NCBI RefSeq assembly: GCF_048066175.1
Contig: NZ_JBLTXA010000004.1
Coordinates: 62,001 to 126,000 of the forward strand
Direction: 5' to 3'
Length of the DNA stretch: 64,000 nucleotides
DNA from: Niveispirillum fermenti
GTDB taxonomy: Bacteria; Pseudomonadota; Alphaproteobacteria; Azospirillales; Azospirillaceae
The notes beneath the pieces are model-generated. The model was not told the DNA's origin, did no database searches, and saw nothing but the letters and a program-made list of their open reading frames with translations. How positions within the stretch are numbered: the first letter of the stretch is position 1; each line of letters begins with the position of its first letter. Below are positions 59,671 through 64,000 of the stretch, one piece after another. The position numbers and the translations under genes are program-made.

Positions 59671-59709
59671 CAGGGGACGGGCCGGCCCCGCTGCGCCGCC
59701 CGTCCCCTG
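59671..59709 (+). terminator. Hairpin after amn
   Basis: CAGGGGACGGGC (59671-59682) pairs with GCCCGTCCCCTG (59698-59709) around a GC-rich loop. It follows the amn stop by 8 nt. There is no T-run, so it could also stabilise the message. Confidence 0.5.
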
Positions 59710-59749
59710 TCCGGCGCCATTCGACAGGGCGAAGAAAGCCCTCGCCGCC

Positions 59750-60907
59750 ATGCCGGTGCCGGGATATGAAGGCGCCATGGAACAGACCGACGATCTTGAA
59801 ATCTATGTCGTGACCACGCCGGGGCTGGAAATGCCCCTGGCGGCGGAGATGAAGGCGGCCGGCTTCACCAAGCCGCAACCCGGCAAGGGCGGGGTGACGA
59901 CGCGCGGCACCTGGGCCGATGTCTGGCGCGCCAACCTGGAACTGCGCGGGGCGGCCCGCGTGCTGGTCCGCATCGGGGCCTTTCGTGCCCTGCACCTGGC
60001 CCAGTTGGACAAGCGGGCGCGCAAATTCCCCTGGGCGGACTTCCTGCGCCCGGACCAGCCGGTCCGGGTGGATGCAAGCTGCAACAAATCCCGCATCTAT
60101 CATGCGGGCGCGGCGGCGGAGCGTATCGCCCGCGCCATCCAGGAGGAATTGGGGACCCCCATCGCCGATGATGCCGTGATCGTGGTCAAGGCACGCATCG
60201 ATGATGATCTCTGCACCCTCAGCATCGACAGTTCGGGGGAGGCGCTGCACAAGCGCGGATACAAGGAGGCCGTGAACAAAGCCCCGATGCGCGAAAATCT
60301 GGCTGCCATGTTCTTGCGCCAATGTGGATACAAGGGGGGCGAGCCCGTGGTGGACCCGATGTGCGGGTCCGGCACCTTCGTGATCGAGGCGGCAGAGATC
60401 GCCGCCGGGCTGAAACCCGGCCGGGCCCGCGCCTTCGCGTTCCAGCAACTGGCCGGTTTCGATGAGGCCGCCTGGGTCGCCCTCCGCGACCGGGCGTCGG
60501 CGGTGGATGCGGCTCCCGCCCGCTTGCGCTTTTACGGCAGCGACCGTGACGCCGGTGCCATCCGCATGAGCCAGTCCAATGCCGACCGCGCCGGCGTGGC
60601 CGCCCTCACCGATTTCAGGGCGCATTCGATCAGCGACCTGAACCCGCCGGACGGCCCACCCGGCCTTGTCATCGTCAACCCCCCCTATGGCGGCCGCATC
60701 GGCGATACGCGCCAGCTCTATGCCCTTTACGGCACGCTGGGCAAGGTGCTGCTGAACCGTTTCGCCGGCTGGCGCGTCGGCATCATCACCAACGAGCCCG
60801 CCCTGGCCCGGGTGACCGACCTTCCCTTCCTGCCACCGACACCTGCCATATCCCATGGCGGCCTGCCGGTAACGCTGTACCGGACGGGGGTGCTGGGCGG
60901 GGGGTGA
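59750..60907 (+). CDS. THUMP-domain RNA methyltransferase (RlmL N-terminal-like)
   Basis: A class I SAM-dependent N2-guanine RNA methyltransferase of the RlmL/YcbY type, 385 residues. Residues 25-155 form the THUMP RNA-binding domain, then DPMCGSGTFVIEAAEIA (SAM-binding) and VNPPYGGRIGD (catalytic NPPY). It lacks the second methyltransferase domain of E. coli RlmKL. The start at 59750 is one of two ATGs (the other at 59777, MEQTDDLEIY). The second gives the usual family N-terminus. Confidence 0.85.
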   Translation: MPVPGYEGAMEQTDDLEIYVVTTPGLEMPLAAEMKAAGFTKPQPGKGGVTTRGTWADVWRANLELRGAARVLVRIGAFRALHLAQLDKRARKFPWADFLRPDQPVRVDASCNKSRIYHAGAAAERIARAIQEELGTPIADDAVIVVKARIDDDLCTLSIDSSGEALHKRGYKEAVNKAPMRENLAAMFLRQCGYKGGEPVVDPMCGSGTFVIEAAEIAAGLKPGRARAFAFQQLAGFDEAAWVALRDRASAVDAAPARLRFYGSDRDAGAIRMSQSNADRAGVAALTDFRAHSISDLNPPDGPPGLVIVNPPYGGRIGDTRQLYALYGTLGKVLLNRFAGWRVGIITNEPALARVTDLPFLPPTPAISHGGLPVTLYRTGVLGGG

Positions 60908-60923
60908 ACCGCGTGGTCGCCTT

Positions 60924-60978
60924 GCCGGCCATTGGGGGGCCGGCCATTGGGGGGCGTAACGCGAATGAGGGGCGTAAC
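60924..60978. repeat. Short tandem duplications before the tRNA terminator
   Basis: GCCGGCCATTGGGGG is present twice in tandem, then GGGGCGTAACGC twice with a short interruption, between the methyltransferase stop and the terminator. They look like recent slippage duplications. Confidence 0.6.
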
Positions 60979-60980
60979 GC

Positions 60981-61011
60981 AAAAACCCCGCCGGAATGCG
61001 GCGGGGTTTTT
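60981..61011. terminator. Bidirectional intrinsic terminator
   Basis: AAAAACCCCGCC pairs with GGCGGGGTTTTT around GGAATGC. A-runs and T-runs are on both sides, so it can stop transcription from the methyltransferase gene (plus) and from the tRNA (minus). Confidence 0.88.
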
Positions 61012-61019
61012 GAGGCGCT

Positions 61020-61095
61020 TGGCGTCCCCAAGGGGATTCGAACCCCTGTTACCGCCGTGAGAGGGCGGTGTCCTAGGCCTCTAGACGATGGGGAC
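61020..61095 (-). tRNA. tRNA-Glu, anticodon CTC
   Basis: On the minus strand the acceptor GTCCCC pairs with GGGGAC, the D arm reads TCTAGAGGCCTAGGA, and the anticodon stem CCGCC/GGCGG encloses the loop CTCTCAC, so the anticodon is CTC (reading GAG). The T loop is GTTCGAATC. A 3' CCA is encoded at 61022-61020. No other tRNA is nearby. Confidence 0.95.
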
Positions 61096-61153
61096 TAGAG
61101 CCGTGCGAGGCGCGCTTTGTAGGTGAGGGCGGTTTCAAGATCAAGCGGTTTTT

Positions 61154-62182
61154 TCATCCGGCCGACAATTTCGCCGCCGTTGCCACCAGGGCATCCACAT
61201 GGGCCTGTTCGGTGTTCCAGGCGGTCACCAGGCGCAGGACGGAGCCATTCCAGCGGTAGAAGCCGAAGCCGGCCGCTTCCAGCCCGGCGATCACCGGTTC
61301 GGGCAGGGCGATGAACAGTTCGTTGGCTTCCACCGGATGCACCGGTTCGGCCCCGGGCAGGGCCGACAGGCCATCGGCCAGACGCCGGGCCATGCGGTTG
61401 GCATGGCCGGCAAGGTGCAGCCAGAGCCCGTCGGTCACATAGGCTTCCAACTGTGCCGACAGGAAGCGCATCTTGCTGAACAGATGGGCCGCCCGCTTGC
61501 GGCGATAGCCGAAATCCGCCGACAGGTCGCGGTCGAAGAACACCACGGCTTCCGCCCCCAGCGCCCCGTTCTTCGTCGCGCCGAAGGACAGCACGTCCAC
61601 CCCGGCGCGCCAGGTTACATCGGCCGGTGAGCAGCCCAGCGAGGCCACGGCGTTGGCGAAGCGGGCCCCGTCCATGTGAACGCGCAGCCCGTGACGGCTG
61701 GCGATGGCCGACAGGGCGGCCACCTCGGCCGGGCTGTACACGGTTCCGGCCTCTGTCGCCTGGGTCAGGGACAGGGCGGCAGGCTGCACGGCATGCACGA
61801 AACCCTTGGGCGCCCGTTCCAGGGCGGCAGACAGCGTGTCGGGGGCCAGCTTGCCATCGATGCCGTCCAGGGGAACCAGCTTGGCCCCGCCCGTGTACAT
61901 CTCCGGTGCGCCGCACTCATCGGCATGGATGTGGGCTTCTGCGTGGCAATAGATGCTGCCCCAGGGCGGGGCCAGCGCCGCCAGCGCCAGGGCATTGGCC
62001 GCCGTGCCCGTGGCCACGGGGAAGACCGCCACTTCGCGCTCGAACAGGGCCGACAGGCGGGCCGTCAGGCGCCGTGTCCATTCGTCGGCCCCATAGGACG
62101 GGGCGGTCCCCTGGCTGGCGGCGGTCAGGGCGGCCAGGATTTCCGGTGCCGCACCCGCCACATTATCGGACATGAAATTCAT
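61154..62182 (-). CDS. Low-specificity L-threonine aldolase
   Basis: PLP enzyme that cleaves threonine or allo-threonine into glycine and acetaldehyde, of fold type I. The 342 residues show FPVATGTAANALALAALA, the segment HAEAHIHADECGAPE, VHMDGARFANAVA and SFGATKNGALGAEAVVF, whose lysine binds PLP. The ATG at 62182 (MNFMSDNVAG) has an in-frame second ATG at 62173. The gene is convergent to nothing and close to tRNA-Glu on the same strand. Confidence 0.9.
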   Translation of the reverse strand: MNFMSDNVAGAAPEILAALTAASQGTAPSYGADEWTRRLTARLSALFEREVAVFPVATGTAANALALAALAPPWGSIYCHAEAHIHADECGAPEMYTGGAKLVPLDGIDGKLAPDTLSAALERAPKGFVHAVQPAALSLTQATEAGTVYSPAEVAALSAIASRHGLRVHMDGARFANAVASLGCSPADVTWRAGVDVLSFGATKNGALGAEAVVFFDRDLSADFGYRRKRAAHLFSKMRFLSAQLEAYVTDGLWLHLAGHANRMARRLADGLSALPGAEPVHPVEANELFIALPEPVIAGLEAAGFGFYRWNGSVLRLVTAWNTEQAHVDALVATAAKLSAG

Positions 62183-62226
62183 TTAACGTCCATTCCGCCT
62201 TGATTTGGGGTTTATTGTGACATGCA

Positions 62227-62634
62227 TCACGGCAGCGTGGTCAGCAGGGCCCCATTCTCGCCCGTGGCCGGATCGATGAGAAGGACCTGTGTCCGGCCAT
62301 CGGACAGCCGCACCTGTACGGCCAACCGCCCGTCGATGGCGGCGATGCCGGGTAGCAGCGCCGCCCCCGCCGGCAGGACCGCGGGGGTGGTGGGCAGTGG
62401 CGCCCGGACGGGTGCGCCCGGCAATGGTGCCTGGGCGGAGGCGCCGGCCGGGTGCGGTGCGACAGGCACATCCGCCGGCTTGGGTGCAGCGGTGCCGAAG
62501 CGATCGGCGAACTTGCGCGGATGGCTGGGGTCCGTGGAACGTTTGTAGACTTCATAGCCCAGGAAGGCGAAGCCGGCCGCGATGATCACGGCCCCCAGGA
62601 TAAGGATGATTTTCAGTGCGCGCACGTTCGACAT
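62227..62634 (-). CDS. Single-pass membrane protein of unknown function
   Basis: A 135-residue protein starting MSNVRALKIILILGAVIIAA, an uncleaved N-terminal membrane helix, then a Pro/Ala linker (residues 45-85) and a small domain (AAIDGRLAVQVRLSDGRTQV and LIDPATGENGALL) likely to face the periplasm. No family was recognised. It is read away from rluD. Confidence 0.68.
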   Translation of the reverse strand: MSNVRALKIILILGAVIIAAGFAFLGYEVYKRSTDPSHPRKFADRFGTAAPKPADVPVAPHPAGASAQAPLPGAPVRAPLPTTPAVLPAGAALLPGIAAIDGRLAVQVRLSDGRTQVLLIDPATGENGALLTTLP

Positions 62635-63734
62635 ATCCCCAGTTGAAAGCCACCGGACGGACGGATACCCCGCCCGCCGGCCTGGAATTCGACCTGGATG
62701 ACGATCTGTGCGACGAGGATTTCCTGTCCCCCGCCGCCGATGGTGCCGGCATGGGCCCGACGGCCGCCGCCCATCATCAGGTCGACATCGCCGCCCCCCA
62801 GGATGGCGACCGGCTGGACAAGGCGCTGGCGGATGCGCTGGCCGGTGCTGGCCTGTCACGCTCCCGCCTGCGCGCCCTGATCGACCAGGGCCATGTCAGC
62901 ACAGGCGGACAGACCATAGACGACGCTTCCCGCCGGGTCAAAGCCGGCCAGCGTTACGACATCCATGTTCCGGCCAGCGCGCCGGCCCTGCCCGTGCCAC
63001 AGGACATCCCGCTATCCATCATCCATGAGGATGCCGATGTGCTGGTCATCGACAAGCCGGCCGGCATGGTGGTTCATCCTGCTGCCGGCAATCCCGATGG
63101 CACGCTGGTCAATGCACTGCTGTTTCATTGCGGTGACCGGCTGTCGGGCATTGGTGGCGTGCGCCGGCCCGGCATCGTCCACCGGCTGGACAAGGATACC
63201 AGCGGCCTGATGGTGGTGGCCAAGACCGACCGGGCGCATCAGGCCCTGTCAGCCCAGTTTGCCGACCGGTCCCTGTCGCGGACCTATCAGGCCGTGGTCT
63301 GGGGCGTGCCCAATCCGCGTGCGGGGGAAATCGACGCCAATATCGGCCGCCATCCCAGCGACCGCAAGCGCATGGCCGTGCTTGAACGCGGCGGCAAGGT
63401 GGCCATCACCCGCTATGCCATGGTCCGCCCGCTGGGCCCGGCGGCGGCACTGATCGAATGCAAGCTGCTGACGGGCCGCACCCATCAGATCCGTGTCCAC
63501 ATGACCCATGCCGGCCATCCGCTGGTCGGCGACCCCGTCTATGGCCGTATCCGGCCTGGCCGCACCCGCGGGCTGGGCGACGGGCAGCGCCGTGCGTTGG
63601 AGGGTTTCCCCCGCCAGGCGCTGCATGCGGCCGCGATCGAGTTCATCCATCCGGCAACGGGCCGAAAGGTCGGTTTCACGACTGTGTTACCGGATGATTT
63701 CAAGGACTTAACGTCTGCGCTGGAGATGGTATGA
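62616..63734 (+). CDS. rluD: 23S rRNA pseudouridine synthase RluD-like
   Basis: Modifies uridines in helix 69 of 23S rRNA in E. coli. It has an S4 domain (RLDKALADALAGAGLSRSRL) and the catalytic VHRLDKDTSGLMVVAKT with the nucleophilic aspartate, then LTGRTHQIRVHMTHAGHPL. The start is uncertain. The GTG at 62616 would overlap the start of the divergent gene, while the ATG at 62751 gives the known domain only. The next genes (small ORF, rpoH) are within 130 nt. Confidence 0.87.
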   Translation: MRARSTYPQLKATGRTDTPPAGLEFDLDDDLCDEDFLSPAADGAGMGPTAAAHHQVDIAAPQDGDRLDKALADALAGAGLSRSRLRALIDQGHVSTGGQTIDDASRRVKAGQRYDIHVPASAPALPVPQDIPLSIIHEDADVLVIDKPAGMVVHPAAGNPDGTLVNALLFHCGDRLSGIGGVRRPGIVHRLDKDTSGLMVVAKTDRAHQALSAQFADRSLSRTYQAVVWGVPNPRAGEIDANIGRHPSDRKRMAVLERGGKVAITRYAMVRPLGPAAALIECKLLTGRTHQIRVHMTHAGHPLVGDPVYGRIRPGRTRGLGDGQRRALEGFPRQALHAAAIEFIHPATGRKVGFTTVLPDDFKDLTSALEMV

Positions 63735-63850
63735 TGGCCATCGCGCATGACATCCGTGCCTTGATGGACGGGCGCCAGGCGCCTGTGTTCGTGAATTGCA
63801 TGTCGTTGCCGGTGCCTGTCGGGCCGGTGGCGCTGACCAGCCTTATGTGA
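63731..63850 (+). CDS. Possible 39-residue peptide between rluD and rpoH
   Basis: An ATG at 63731 overlaps the rluD stop as ATGA, the coupling pattern used elsewhere in the window. The peptide, starting MMAIAHDIRALMDGRQAPVF, ends at 63850, 11 nt before the rpoH ATG. It could be a translated leader that tunes rpoH or a chance ORF. It was not recognised. Confidence 0.35.
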   Translation: MMAIAHDIRALMDGRQAPVFVNCMSLPVPVGPVALTSLM

Positions 63851-63861
63851 AGGGGGTAACC

Positions 63862-64000
63862 ATGACCGCTTCTGTTCCCGCCATTCCCGTCGTCAGTTCG
63901 GAAAGCAGCCTCAGCCGCTATCTCCAGGAGATCCGCAAGTTCCCCATGCTGGAACCGGATGAGGAGTACATGCTGGCCAAGCGCTGGCGCGAGCATGAGG
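63862..64000 (+). CDS. rpoH: RNA polymerase sigma-32 factor RpoH (5' part)
   Basis: The heat-shock sigma factor. About 46 codons are visible: after a variable start come SLSRYLQEIRKFPMLEPDEE and LAKRWREHE, the conserved region 1.2 of alphaproteobacterial RpoH. The ATG at 63862 has AGGGGGT 5 nt upstream. The gene runs off the window end. RluD upstream is the usual neighbour in alphaproteobacteria. Confidence 0.88.
   Translation, partial: MTASVPAIPVVSSESSLSRYLQEIRKFPMLEPDEEYMLAKRWREHE

Noticed and set aside
61095..61157. A 20-residue frame beginning MKKPLDLETALT between tRNA-Glu and the aldolase
   Set aside because: It overlaps the aldolase gene, is very short and its stop overlaps the tRNA; no supporting feature.

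Overview
The window is a GC-rich bacterial chromosome segment that reads as an alphaproteobacterium, most likely order Rhodospirillales and plausibly an Azospirillum/Niveispirillum-like member. The order is an inference from the dcw gene order with 1-4 nt overlaps, the rluD to rpoH junction, a meso-DAP type MurE, LpxL/LpxK/WaaA lipid A genes and a class A RNase P RNA. No transposase, integrase, phage gene, CRISPR array or rRNA was seen.

1-17350: the division and cell wall (dcw) cluster, all on the minus strand: mraZ, rsmH, ftsL, ftsI, murE, murF, mraY, murD, ftsW, murG, murC, murB, ddl, ftsQ, ftsA (cut by the window start). Most junctions overlap by 1-4 nt, so it is one translationally coupled operon. 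Its promoter carries TGGG boxes at a 10 bp period (MraZ operator). Upstream lie a perfect inverted repeat, two perfect DnaA boxes in opposite orientation and an AT-rich stretch. A repeat-like segment separates murB from ddl. 17355-24980: rnpB (minus), an AmpD-type amidase carrying an unusual insertion of TGGG decamers, a DMT exporter, a CAP/RTX secreted protein, guaB, a SpoU methyltransferase, two small proteins and a thioesterase.

25170-40269: an accessory gene cluster: two SnoaL/NTF2-fold proteins, a TonB-dependent receptor, a molybdopterin oxidoreductase, a DUF917 protein, a hydantoinase/oxoprolinase-family protein, a MalT/LuxR-type regulator, an amidohydrolase, a quinone-oxidoreductase-like enzyme and a peptide-type ABC binding protein. 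Four promoter regions in it share the same pair of direct repeats, CTAC(A/C)C and CTACCC, with first bases exactly 20 bp apart. Each pair lies about 33 nt upstream of a plausible -10. I read this as a local regulon of the MalT-like activator for import and breakdown of an unknown cyclic amide or (thio)hydantoin-like compound. This is the best candidate for an undescribed system here.

40461-64000: a beta/gamma-crystallin-like protein, rsuA, an ftsE with no ftsX beside it, an orphan ParA-like ATPase, an AT-rich island with a lipoprotein and a partner, a manganese riboswitch with mntP, an M16 peptidase pair, an entericidin, tlyA, a desaturase, lpxL-lpxK-waaA, two envelope proteins, a lone fliG, amn, a THUMP methyltransferase, tRNA-Glu(CTC), threonine aldolase, rluD and the start of rpoH.
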